A stretch of 64,000 nucleotides of DNA from Fontivivens sp964399735 (GTDB taxonomy: Bacteria > Zhuqueibacterota > Zhuqueibacteria > Residuimicrobiales > Krinioviventaceae): contig CAYNSO010000002.1 in assembly GCA_964399735.1 (NCBI GenBank), forward strand, positions 97,102-161,101, given 5' to 3'. Position 1 is the first letter of the stretch. Every line of letters begins with the position of its first letter. This document shows positions 1-8,700 of the stretch, in pieces. The notes under the pieces were generated by a model, which saw only the letters and a list, made by a program, of their open reading frames with translations, was not told the DNA's origin and did no database searches. A program made the translations under genes and the position numbers.

Positions 1-376
1 AAACAGAGAATAATTTTGTTCTGGGGTCCAACCGGTGTATAAGAGATTCTCCCGGAAAATATTGACCCAAAGTTATATCATTCATAAATGCCATAATTTA
101 TTCAAAAATATAATATAGGAAATTAAAGCCAGAAATCAAATAAAAACCTGACAGCCGGAATGAGGTAAAACCTGGTAACCCAAAGTGAGAAATAGTTTGA
201 TAAAAATTGCCAATTGAAAGAAAAAAAATCATATATCATATAGTTTTACTTGATATTTCAGGTTTTTTTTTCAATATTACAGCTGTTCATTTTTGTACAA
301 TATTAGTTGCGGGATCGGATCGAATCTTAATTAAATTGGCGCCAATTTATTCTAAATGGTAGCTGGAGGAAAATTT
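1..376. other. AT-rich intergenic region upstream of the OPT transporter
   Basis: No credible reading frame, RNA gene or repeat was recognised here. The stretch is rich in A and T with runs of T near 261-270 and probably holds the promoter of the following transporter gene, but I see no convincing -35/-10 pair. The left part could be the untranslated end of a gene outside the window. Confidence 0.5.
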
Positions 377-2404
377 ATGAATTCACAAAGCAGTAAAAAA
401 GTCAAGCACAACCCGTATGTACCGGTAAATACACAAATGCGCGAATTTACTTTTAAAGCTATCTTTTTGGGGTTGATCCTTGCTATTGTTCTGGGGGCAG
501 CAAATGCCTACCTGGGATTAAAAGCCGGAATGACTGTTGCCGCAACATTCCCGGCGGCAGTAATTGCTATGGCAATTCTGAAACCATTCAAAGGCTCAAT
601 ACTGGAAGAAAACATGGCCCGAACTACCGGGGCGGTTGGTGAAGCCCTTGCAGCCGGCGCTATTTTTACAATTCCGGCTTTTATACTCGCCGGCGTTTGG
701 AATAATTTTGATTATTTAAAAAGCACCATGCTAATGCTGGTGGGTGGAATTTTAGGGGTTTTGTTTATCATTCTGCTACGACGCACATTGATTGAAGACG
801 AAACCCTCCCCTATCCTGAAAGCAAGGCTTGTGCTGAAATTGTCAAAGCCGGCCAAAGCGGGCAATCAGGCGGTAAATATGTTTTTTGGTCTATGGGATT
901 TGCAGCGCTGATAGAACTGTTTAAAAACGAAAACGGGTTTCGGTTTGTTAAAGACTCTGTGTCCGGCTTTTTCAACTTTCAAACTTCAAAAATTGCATTA
1001 CTGAATTCAAAAAGTCTAATCATTGAAAGGCTATCCGAGACTGGTGAAAAAATACAGGCGCAGTTTTCTTACAAAGGTGGTATGTTCATGCAAAGTCCTG
1101 CCGCTTCACCGGCGTTTCTTGGTGTTGGTTATATTATTGGCTATAAACTGGCGGCTATCACTTTTTCCGGTGGTGTCTTTGGATGGATTTTTTTAATGCC
1201 GATTGTTCTGTTTTTATTAAGCGGACAACTGGAGCCCTTTGCCTTGTCACAAGATTGGGTTACCATTGCCAAAGCGGCTTATAGTTCAACAGTAAAACCA
1301 ATTGCCGTTGGCGGCATGCTGGTAGGGGCGTTTAATACCCTGTTCAAAATGCGTAAAAGTCTGTTTAGCGGTATCAGCCATGGCATTCAGGATATTCGCC
1401 AGGCCAGTGGTAACAAGACTGAAAAAGTACGTACCGACAAAGATTTGCCGTTTGGCATGACTCTTTTAGCCATCGGTATTTTGGTTATCTGTATTGTTTT
1501 TGTTTACAAATCGTTTAGCATTAACTGGGGTTCTGCAGTATTGGCGGCAATTATCATGACTCTGGCGGGATTCATCTTTGCTGCGGTTGCCGGGTATCTG
1601 GTTGGTATTATCGGCAGCTCTTCCAATCCAATTTCCGGGTTAACCTTGTCAACTTTGCTGATTGCCGCGTTATTAATGGTTCTGGTTGGCATGAAGGGCG
1701 ATCCGGGTGTGGCTGCGGTGCTTGCTGTTGCTTCGGTAGTTTGCTGTGTGGCCGGTGTTGCCGGAGATATGATGCAAGACCTGAAAGTAGGATACCTGCT
1801 TGGCGGTACACCCTGGAAAATGCAGTTGGGGGTAATTATGGGTGTTATAGCCGCTTCGCTGGTTCTGGTCATTCCCATCATGTTGTTACATAATGCTTAC
1901 GGACTGGGCAGCGATGCCTTGCCTGCGCCGCAGGCCGGGTTAATGGCCATGATGAGCAAGGGCATTGTTGGCGGCGATATGGCCTGGCCGCTGGTAATTG
2001 CCGGAATGTTCTTTGGCATTGCCCTTATTCTGATCGGTTCCCCCTCTCCCATGCTCATTTCTGTAGGTATGTATTTACCTTTTAATACTACATCCGCAAT
2101 TTTCATTGGTGGTTTAATTAAATTTGTTGTTGATAAAATGGCCGAGAAAAAAATCAAAAGCGAAGATGACAAAAACCAGGTCGAAAATACCGGCTTGTTG
2201 CTGGCTTCAGGTCTGGTTGCCGGAGAAGCGCTCACCGGTATTATTCTGGCCGCACTGGTTGTTGCCAATATTAACATTAAAACTTTGATTGGATTACCGG
2301 CAAGTTTTGATGGGCTGTGGTGGCTTGCTATTGTGGTTTTCCTGCTTATCGCATATATATTAATTAAATATCCTTTGAATAAACTGAATGCTAAAAACAA
2401 ATAA
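377..2404 (+). CDS. OPT family oligopeptide/metal-chelate transporter
   Basis: This is a polytopic inner-membrane protein of about 675 residues that fits the oligopeptide transporter (OPT) superfamily, which imports peptides or metal-siderophore complexes by proton coupling. The opening block (RNWK-less bacterial type, with 'TFKAIFLGLILAIVLGAANA' followed by YLGLKAGMTVAATFPAAV) is typical of bacterial OPT proteins, as are the acidic/proline motif DETLPYPESKACAE and a long series of hydrophobic helices to the C-terminus. I choose ATG 377 rather than the upstream in-frame ATG 356, because a good Shine-Dalgarno (GGAGGA, 365-370) lies between them and fits only the later start. The gene stands alone and ends in a strong terminator. 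Substrate cannot be told from sequence. Confidence 0.9.
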   Translation: MNSQSSKKVKHNPYVPVNTQMREFTFKAIFLGLILAIVLGAANAYLGLKAGMTVAATFPAAVIAMAILKPFKGSILEENMARTTGAVGEALAAGAIFTIPAFILAGVWNNFDYLKSTMLMLVGGILGVLFIILLRRTLIEDETLPYPESKACAEIVKAGQSGQSGGKYVFWSMGFAALIELFKNENGFRFVKDSVSGFFNFQTSKIALLNSKSLIIERLSETGEKIQAQFSYKGGMFMQSPAASPAFLGVGYIIGYKLAAITFSGGVFGWIFLMPIVLFLLSGQLEPFALSQDWVTIAKAAYSSTVKPIAVGGMLVGAFNTLFKMRKSLFSGISHGIQDIRQASGNKTEKVRTDKDLPFGMTLLAIGILVICIVFVYKSFSINWGSAVLAAIIMTLAGFIFAAVAGYLVGIIGSSSNPISGLTLSTLLIAALLMVLVGMKGDPGVAAVLAVASVVCCVAGVAGDMMQDLKVGYLLGGTPWKMQLGVIMGVIAASLVLVIPIMLLHNAYGLGSDALPAPQAGLMAMMSKGIVGGDMAWPLVIAGMFFGIALILIGSPSPMLISVGMYLPFNTTSAIFIGGLIKFVVDKMAEKKIKSEDDKNQVENTGLLLASGLVAGEALTGIILAALVVANINIKTLIGLPASFDGLWWLAIVVFLLIAYILIKYPLNKLNAKNK

Positions 2405-2420
2405 ACTTTGAATGTTTATA

Positions 2421-2454
2421 AAACAACCCGGTTGTAAACCGGCCGGGTTGTTTT
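2421..2454 (+). terminator. Intrinsic terminator after the OPT gene
   Basis: An 11-bp perfect stem (AAACAACCCGG, 2421-2431, with CCGGGTTGTTT, 2443-2453) closes an 11-base loop and runs into T residues. It sits 17 bases after the transporter stop codon. Confidence 0.85.
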
Positions 2455-2549
2455 GTTGAATTGAACAGGATAACTGAATTTATAATATACCACCTGGCTT
2501 GGTTACTTTTCAGGCAAACAACAAACAACTTTGAGGACGGGAATACCAG

Positions 2550-2891
2550 ATGAGCGATCAGCACAACCAATTTATGGAACTTGTTCCGGAACATAATGTA
2601 CGATGGGAAAAAACCGTTCAAGGCCAGGTTTGCCTGTGGTCGCCAAAATACACTCATCCTTTTATGGTAAAATATATATTGCCGTTAATCAAAAAAAAAG
2701 AGGTTCGGATAAGCCTGGACGATTATGGCAGTTTTGCCTGGCAACAAATTGACGGTAAAAAAAATATACGCCAAATTGGCGCCGTTATGCTTCAAGAGTT
2801 TGGTGAAAAAATTGAACCGGTAGAACAACGGCTGGCAATTTTTATTAATATTATGCTTAACCGCAAACTGTTGAGCATCCATGAATTTTAA
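2550..2891 (+). CDS. PqqD-like small protein (peptide-chaperone fold)
   Basis: A 113-residue soluble protein. Residues about 55-110 (LDDYGSFAWQQIDGKKNI, then a helix ending in LNRKLLSI) match the pattern of the PqqD family, small winged-helix proteins that present a precursor peptide to a radical-SAM or other RiPP-modifying enzyme. The N-terminal ~50 residues are an extension with many aromatic residues. No precursor peptide, radical-SAM enzyme or PqqE/SPASM protein is nearby, so it is an orphan here. Many FCB genomes carry such stand-alone PqqD-like proteins of unknown role. Family assignment is fairly secure; function is unknown. Confidence 0.65.
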   Translation: MSDQHNQFMELVPEHNVRWEKTVQGQVCLWSPKYTHPFMVKYILPLIKKKEVRISLDDYGSFAWQQIDGKKNIRQIGAVMLQEFGEKIEPVEQRLAIFINIMLNRKLLSIHEF

Positions 2892-2956
2892 TAAACCTGT
2901 GTTCTCTAAATGATAACTGCCAATCTATATTGATATAGGATATTGAAAAATAGTAT

Positions 2957-3910
2957 ATGTCAAAACTGGAAAAATCTGCGCAAGCAGTTGTGAATAAATG
3001 CCTTGAAGTCAAACGCGGTGAATCTGTACTAATATTAATCAATGAATCCTTTCTGGATATTGCCCAATTATTATTTACTGAATGCCAAAAGAAAACTAAA
3101 AATTCCTGGTTGCTGACGCTACCCAATAATTTTTATAAACACGGTATACATGAATCGATTGCCCGGCTCATGCAAAGTATGGATATAATTATAGCGCTAA
3201 CCAATCCATCCATAGCACACCAGGACGCCCGCATAAAAGCGAATCAAAATGGGGCTCGCATTGCGTGTATGCCTGGTATTACCAAATCATCCTTTATCCG
3301 TTTTGAAAATACAGATTTTAAAAAAATCAGCCGTTTGAGTAAAAAGCTGAGCGATGTTTTTTCAATATCAAGTGAGGTACTTGTCACTGCTGCAAATGGA
3401 ACGCACCTGGAAATTGTGATTGACAATCACCAGGGATACGCAGAGACCGGACTCTTGAACCAACCCGGTACATTTTCACACTTGCCGGCGGGAATGGCCT
3501 GCATTTCACCGGTTCATGGTAAAATTGAGGGGCAACTGGTCGTCGATTGCGGTATGGAACTTGACCGGGAAGATTTGGAAAAACTGGTTGTGCATATTAA
3601 AGAGGGTCGGGCAGCGCGGATTACCGGCGGTCAATCGGCAAAGAGGCTTCGTCAAAAAATCGCCCATTCGGGTACACTTGGTCGCAATGTTATTGAATTT
3701 GGCCTGGGTACGAATGATGCAGCGAAAATGAGCGGAAACCCGGCTGAGGATGAAAAAGTATTGGGTAATATTTTCATATCACTGGGGCATAATTCCATAG
3801 ATGAGGATTCAACTGATTCTACCTCCCCCATACATGGCATTGTTTATAAAGCAACAGTAGAAGTTAAAGGCAAGAGAATTATTGATAAAGGAAGGTTATT
3901 GCTGGATTAA
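2957..3910 (+). CDS. M29-aminopeptidase-related protein, possibly inactive
   Basis: A 317-residue cytoplasmic protein resembling the C-terminal part and overall layout of M29 (AmpS/AmpT) leucyl aminopeptidases: an alpha/beta N-terminal half, then VIEFGLGTN, the acidic block AEDEK and an 'ISLG' segment before a Ser-rich loop and SPIH. In active M29 enzymes the segment before 'LG' normally carries a metal-binding His (HxALG-like) and the SxIH segment continues into HxD. Here they read FISLG and SPIHGI, so two metal ligands appear to be missing, while the Glu residues are kept. It may be a relative with a different chemistry. The stop overlaps by 4 bp the convergent response-regulator gene. Confidence 0.6.
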   Translation: MSKLEKSAQAVVNKCLEVKRGESVLILINESFLDIAQLLFTECQKKTKNSWLLTLPNNFYKHGIHESIARLMQSMDIIIALTNPSIAHQDARIKANQNGARIACMPGITKSSFIRFENTDFKKISRLSKKLSDVFSISSEVLVTAANGTHLEIVIDNHQGYAETGLLNQPGTFSHLPAGMACISPVHGKIEGQLVVDCGMELDREDLEKLVVHIKEGRAARITGGQSAKRLRQKIAHSGTLGRNVIEFGLGTNDAAKMSGNPAEDEKVLGNIFISLGHNSIDEDSTDSTSPIHGIVYKATVEVKGKRIIDKGRLLLD

Positions 3911-4578
3911 ACCGGTATTTTTTTATTCAATGATAATGGAGAACGGGCTTTTTGTGCCTGGATCAGACGGGTCATTCTTTTGCTGCTGGTATAAACAGCA
4001 TTTATATCCATTTTTTGTTGCTCCGTCAGATTTGCTTTTTCATTATTGTACAAAAGGTTACACAAACTGGCAATAGTGGCATTTGCCAATTCCAGGTCTT
4101 CCAGCCATTCTTCCCGGGGAATTGGTTCAACTGATGCCGGAGCATCAGCAAGGGCTGTTGTCGAGCCATTACGAGGGCTCTCTTTTTCCAGATGGGCCAG
4201 ACGGACAATATTATCGATAATGTTTACCAGTTCACGGTGACCAAACGGTTTATTCAAAAAAGCGCGTAGACCAAGACGATAATACTCTTCAATATTTTCC
4301 ATTTCATCGGACTTGGCAGTTAACATAACAACTGGTGTATTGCGAATTGAACTATATTGGGGAGAAGTTGCCAGCATTTTTATAAATTGTTTGCCATTTA
4401 TATCCGGTAGTATAAAATCGAGTAAAATAATGTCGGGTTTGTGGAATTTGGCAGTCTCCAGACCCTCCTGACCATTTCTGGCAGTATAAAAATCATAACC
4501 AACCCGGCTAAAAATTCTTTTACCGATGAGCAGCATATCGACATTATCATCAATTAATAATAATTTCTTTTTGTTCAT
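3907..4578 (-). CDS. Response regulator, receiver domain with uncharacterised C-terminal tail
   Basis: A 223-residue protein. Residues 1-125 are a CheY-like receiver with the acidic pair D10/D11, phospho-acceptor D54 (ILLDF), T87 (MLTAKS) and K110 before a proline. The remaining ~100 residues have no recognised DNA-binding or enzymatic domain; they look helical and contain a short acidic/hydrophobic segment (EEWLEDLELANATIASL). It lies 96 bp downstream of the histidine kinase on the same strand, so it is a likely partner. The output is unknown: protein interaction through the helical tail is the simplest guess. Confidence 0.85.
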   Translation of the reverse strand: MNKKKLLLIDDNVDMLLIGKRIFSRVGYDFYTARNGQEGLETAKFHKPDIILLDFILPDINGKQFIKMLATSPQYSSIRNTPVVMLTAKSDEMENIEEYYRLGLRAFLNKPFGHRELVNIIDNIVRLAHLEKESPRNGSTTALADAPASVEPIPREEWLEDLELANATIASLCNLLYNNEKANLTEQQKMDINAVYTSSKRMTRLIQAQKARSPLSLNKKIPV

Positions 4579-4674
4579 GGTACTATCCAGGATTTATGGT
4601 CAGTTATAGAGATATAATATACGCAATAATAACACAGCAATAAAAATACCAAATATTAGAATAATTTAAAAAAT

Positions 4675-6135
4675 CTAAACATTCTCTGTCGAAACCGGTA
4701 AAAACACAGAAAATTCAGAGCCAGCGCCAATTTTACTATTGACTTCAATCCGCCCATTATGTATTTCAACCAGTTGTTGAACCAGTGAAAGCCCTAAACC
4801 GGAACCATTGATATTACGAACTTGTTCATTATCTGTAACACGGTAAAACTTTTTAAAAATATTTTGCAAATCCTTTTCGGGAATTCCAAAACCCTGATCC
4901 TTGACCCGGAAAATGGCATGGTCATTTTCAACAGTTAAATGCAATTCAATTTGGGTTGTATCGGGGCTATACTTGATGGCATTTGAAAACAAGTTTAATA
5001 TGATCTGTTCCATCATACCGTTATCTGCCCAAACAAACACCGGAATATCCGGTTCCTTGAAATCGACGACAATTTCTTTTTGCGCAGCCAGATAAGCATT
5101 GTTACCAATCACCATTTGTACAGTTTCAGCCAAATCCACTTTGGCTTTTTGTGGCTGAATTCGTCCGGATTCAATTCGTGAAATATCCAGAAATTTATTA
5201 ATCAACTCTCCGAGCCTGGTAGATTCGTTCAGAATAATTTCAGCATAATCATTCGCTTGTTCCTTCTCAAGATCCGGATCAAGCAACAGTTCGCTAAAGC
5301 CGCAAATGCTCGTGAGCGGAGAGCGCAACTCGTGTGCGACCATGGAAACCAGTTCAGTTTTCATGCGATCAATTTCTTTTTGCTGGGTAATATCACGTAA
5401 TATCGTGACAATTCCGATCAGTCCTTCGGTTTCATGCAAGACCCGTGCGGCATTGGCCTGAAGAGTTATCGGCTTCCAGTTGGCCTTTTCTTTAATCTCA
5501 ATTTCTGTAGAAGGAAGCTCGGTAAAATTATTTTCCGTGGCTTCCTGGATCAAATATAACAACTTTTGTTCAGTAATAAATTCACTGATCGTTTTATCAA
5601 CAGCTTCACCTTCCTGCAGACCGAACCATTTTTCAGCAGTAGAATTTAGAATAAGCACTTTTAAATGAGGGTCGGTAACGATTACCCCGTCGGCAATATT
5701 TTTAATGATCGTTTGCGTTTTGTTGCGTTCAGCAATTATTTGCGCCAGGTTCATTTCGTGCAGACGGCGTATTTCTGTGGTCATATAATTAAATAATTTG
5801 GCCAGTTTCCCAATTTCATCATCTGAACTGACATTGATCTTGTGAGAAAATTTTCCCCTGGCTATTTCTGTGGCGCTACGGGTAAATTCAGCAATCGGAG
5901 TTGTGATATAGTGAGAAATATAAAAAGCGACCAGACCGGCCAAAACCAATGCAAATAAAATAATTGTAAAAATAATCACGATTATTGACCAGGCGCTATT
6001 TCCTGCGCCCAGATACCCGTTGGCCAGGGCTAAAACAGTCAAAGTAATAACAGGAATCATGGTAGCGCTCATGATTGCCAATAATAATTTTCGGAACAGT
6101 TTGCTTTTTATTTGTTGACTAAACCAGTTTGTCAT
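4675..6135 (-). CDS. Membrane sensor histidine kinase (HAMP-PAS-HisKA-HATPase)
   Basis: A 486-residue inner-membrane kinase. Two close transmembrane helices (about residues 16-42 and 50-73) leave almost no periplasmic loop, so it probably senses through the membrane or the cytoplasmic PAS domain. A HAMP linker (~75-130) is followed by PAS (~140-255), HisKA with H268 in MVAHELRSPL, and an HATPase domain with the N-box (ILNLFSNAIKYSP), G1 (DQGFGIP) and G2 (GSGLGLSLV). It is transcribed 8 bp after the diguanylate cyclase gene and before the receiver gene, which suggests a three-gene signalling operon joined to gcvPB. Confidence 0.93.
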   Translation of the reverse strand: MTNWFSQQIKSKLFRKLLLAIMSATMIPVITLTVLALANGYLGAGNSAWSIIVIIFTIILFALVLAGLVAFYISHYITTPIAEFTRSATEIARGKFSHKINVSSDDEIGKLAKLFNYMTTEIRRLHEMNLAQIIAERNKTQTIIKNIADGVIVTDPHLKVLILNSTAEKWFGLQEGEAVDKTISEFITEQKLLYLIQEATENNFTELPSTEIEIKEKANWKPITLQANAARVLHETEGLIGIVTILRDITQQKEIDRMKTELVSMVAHELRSPLTSICGFSELLLDPDLEKEQANDYAEIILNESTRLGELINKFLDISRIESGRIQPQKAKVDLAETVQMVIGNNAYLAAQKEIVVDFKEPDIPVFVWADNGMMEQIILNLFSNAIKYSPDTTQIELHLTVENDHAIFRVKDQGFGIPEKDLQNIFKKFYRVTDNEQVRNINGSGLGLSLVQQLVEIHNGRIEVNSKIGAGSEFSVFLPVSTENV

Positions 6136-6143
6136 TAAATATT

Positions 6144-7127
6144 TTATCCTTCATCAATTACCTGATTTTTTCCATTTGCTTTTGCTATATATAAACGCCG
6201 GTCGGCGCATTCGAGCAATTCTTCACCGGTTGTGCCATTAAGCGGAAAAGTAGAAACACCTGCGCTGATCGTAATCTTGCTGTTTAGACGGGTATTGTCA
6301 ATATTAAATTGACAATTATCAACCAGATCTTTGAGTTTGTTGGCGACAATTTTACCGGCCCTTTTATCGGTTTCCGGGAAAATAATGGCAAACTCTTCAC
6401 CCCCATAGCGAGCCGCTGTATCAATGCTGCGAATATTACGGTTGATCAGGTCGCTAATGGTACGTAAAACCTGATCACCGGCCAGATGCCCAAAAGTATC
6501 ATTATAATTCTTGAAATAATCAATATCAAACATCATAAGAGAAAATTGCGAATTGTTACGCCGGGCGCGTTCAATTTCTTTGGCAAGAGTGTCTTTAAAA
6601 TAACGATAATTATAAATATTGGTCAAACCGTCTTTGGTTGCCAACTCGTGTAATATTTCTTTGGTTTCTTCCAGTTGTTTAACTTTTTCCTGCAGCTGGT
6701 CGTGTAGATATTTTATCCGTAACAGTGATTTTACACGGGCAAGCAGTTCATGTTTATTAACAGGTTTAGTAATATAATCATCAGCGCCCGATTCAATGCC
6801 CTTGATCTTGTCTTCTACTTCATTCAAGGCAGTTACCAATATAACAGGAATATAAAAAGTTTCTACATTATTCTTGATCATCTGACAGGTATCAAAACCA
6901 TTCATGCCGGGCATCATAATATCAAGCAATACAAGATCAGGTTTTATTTCTTCAATCAACTGGATAGCATTATTACCAGAATTAGCGACGGTTAATTCAT
7001 ATTCCGGCGCTAAAAAAGACTTTAATACAGTGATATTCGCACGAGTATCGTCGACAATCAATATATGCGCTTTTGGAGATGGATTGTTATTAACAGTTTT
7101 TTTTGGCATTGCCTGTGTCAAATTCAT
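6144..7127 (-). CDS. PleD-like response regulator with GGDEF diguanylate cyclase
   Basis: A 327-residue cytoplasmic protein with an N-terminal receiver (D26/D27, phospho-acceptor D69 in VLLDIMMPG, K121) joined by a coiled-coil-like helix (~135-160) to a GGDEF domain. The active-site loop is GGEEF at 242-246, a fully permissive variant, and the allosteric inhibition site RxxD (RSID, 233-236) is present, so product feedback by c-di-GMP is expected. It begins only 3 bp after gcvPB ends and is followed 8 bp later by the histidine kinase, implying co-transcription. Phosphorylation by that kinase would raise c-di-GMP; this pairing is inferred from position. Confidence 0.93.
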   Translation of the reverse strand: MNLTQAMPKKTVNNNPSPKAHILIVDDTRANITVLKSFLAPEYELTVANSGNNAIQLIEEIKPDLVLLDIMMPGMNGFDTCQMIKNNVETFYIPVILVTALNEVEDKIKGIESGADDYITKPVNKHELLARVKSLLRIKYLHDQLQEKVKQLEETKEILHELATKDGLTNIYNYRYFKDTLAKEIERARRNNSQFSLMMFDIDYFKNYNDTFGHLAGDQVLRTISDLINRNIRSIDTAARYGGEEFAIIFPETDKRAGKIVANKLKDLVDNCQFNIDNTRLNSKITISAGVSTFPLNGTTGEELLECADRRLYIAKANGKNQVIDEG

Positions 7128-7130
7128 ATA

Positions 7131-8582
7131 TTAATCCACAAATGGATACCTTACATTCAAATTACGCGCAGCCAGGGCTTCATTGAGCCGCGAAACAGGT
7201 GTTGTTTGCGGAGCGTCTTTTAAAAGATCAGGAGTCTGTTCAGCTTCCTGAGCAATTTTAACTAAAATATCGGCAAACCGTTCCAGCGTCTCTTTACTTT
7301 CTGTCTCGGTAGGTTCAATCATCAATGCCTCAGAAACAATCAATGGAAAGTATACCGTCGGAGCATGGACACCATAATCTAAAAGACGCTTGGCAATATC
7401 CAGTGTTTTAACACCAAACTTTTTTTGCCGGTCACCGGATAACACAAACTCATGCATCGGTGTAGTTTTGTAAGGTAAATCGTAATAATCCCGAACCAGA
7501 GATAACAAATAATTGGCATTGATCAAAGCGTTTTCACTTGCCTGCCGCAACCCTCTGGCTCCCAGCATGCGAATATAAGTATAAGCACGAATGATAATAG
7601 CAAAGTTCCCTAAAAAAGAACTCACTTTGCCAATACTTGCTGTAAATTCACAAACGCGAGAAAAACCCTGCTCATTGCTTTTCACACAGGGAGAAGGCAA
7701 ATAGGCACATAAACGTTTGGAAACGCCAACAGGGCCTGACCCCGGCCCACCACCGCCGTGCGGTGTGGAAAAAGTTTTGTGAAGATTAAAATGGACCACG
7801 TCAAAGCCCAAATCTCCGGGACGCACAATACCCAACAAAGCGTTTAAATTGGCGCCATCCATATACATCAAACCTCCTGCTTCATGAACAAGGCGGCTGA
7901 TTTCTGCAACCCGGGTTTCAAATATACCCAGAGTGTTGGGGTTGGTTAGCATTAAAGCCGCGGTATTGTTGTCAAGATGCGCTTTCAAGTCCTCCAGATC
8001 GACAAGACCCTTGTCATTGGATTTTATTTGCACAGCCTGCAATCCGGCAATAGAAACACTGGCCGGATTTGTGCCATGCGCCGAATCAGGGATTAACACA
8101 ATTTTACGATCACTGCCTTGCGCTTTGAGAAAAGCTTTGATCATCATCAAACCGGTCAATTCGCCGTGAGCGCCGGCAGAAGGCTGCAAAGTTACTGCCG
8201 CAAGACCGGAAACCTGGCAAAGATACTCTGCCATTTCAAACAATAGCTGTAAAGCTCCCTGCACAGTAGCATCCGGCTGGTGTGGGTGCAGCGACGAGAA
8301 TCCCTTTAGTCCCTGGGTTTCTTCATTTATCTTGGGGTTATATTTCATAGTGCAGGAACCCAATGGATAAAAATCTTTATCCACATGATGATTAAGAGTG
8401 GAAAGGTTAACAAAATGCCTTACCACCTCAGCTTCACTCACCTGGGGCAAACGGGCTGCATTCTTTCGCTGATGCTTTTCCGGTATTAACTCACTGATAT
8501 TGACTAGCGGCACATCTACATCTGGAAGACTGGCCCCAATTCTGCCGTTTGAACCCATTTCAAAAATCAGTTTTCTAAACAT
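7131..8582 (-). CDS. gcvPB: Glycine dehydrogenase (decarboxylating) subunit 2, P-protein beta chain
   Basis: A 483-residue PLP enzyme subunit of the glycine cleavage system, which with GcvPA decarboxylates glycine and passes aminomethyl to lipoyl-GcvH. Landmarks are FYPLGSCTMKYNPK (~72-84), SAHGTNPASV (~168-176) and the PLP-binding lysine K269 in FNLHKTFSTPHGGGGPG. The length suits the two-subunit type. The start is supported by CAGGAG seven bases upstream. The usual partner gcvPA and the gcvT/gcvH genes are not adjacent; instead the gene is followed by signalling genes 3 bp away, an unusual neighbourhood. Confidence 0.95.
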   Translation of the reverse strand: MFRKLIFEMGSNGRIGASLPDVDVPLVNISELIPEKHQRKNAARLPQVSEAEVVRHFVNLSTLNHHVDKDFYPLGSCTMKYNPKINEETQGLKGFSSLHPHQPDATVQGALQLLFEMAEYLCQVSGLAAVTLQPSAGAHGELTGLMMIKAFLKAQGSDRKIVLIPDSAHGTNPASVSIAGLQAVQIKSNDKGLVDLEDLKAHLDNNTAALMLTNPNTLGIFETRVAEISRLVHEAGGLMYMDGANLNALLGIVRPGDLGFDVVHFNLHKTFSTPHGGGGPGSGPVGVSKRLCAYLPSPCVKSNEQGFSRVCEFTASIGKVSSFLGNFAIIIRAYTYIRMLGARGLRQASENALINANYLLSLVRDYYDLPYKTTPMHEFVLSGDRQKKFGVKTLDIAKRLLDYGVHAPTVYFPLIVSEALMIEPTETESKETLERFADILVKIAQEAEQTPDLLKDAPQTTPVSRLNEALAARNLNVRYPFVD

Positions 8583-8700
8583 TTTTTATCTCCTGCACAA
8601 TCTTATCAGATCATCTTTATTAAACAATCAAATTACAATTTACTGTAATGATAGTCAAGATTTTTTATTGATATTTTTCCGTTCCATATAAAACCGATTA

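Noticed and set aside
8583..8700. Glycine riboswitch before gcvPB
   Set aside because: The 118-base gap is too short and shows no paired aptamer-like stems.
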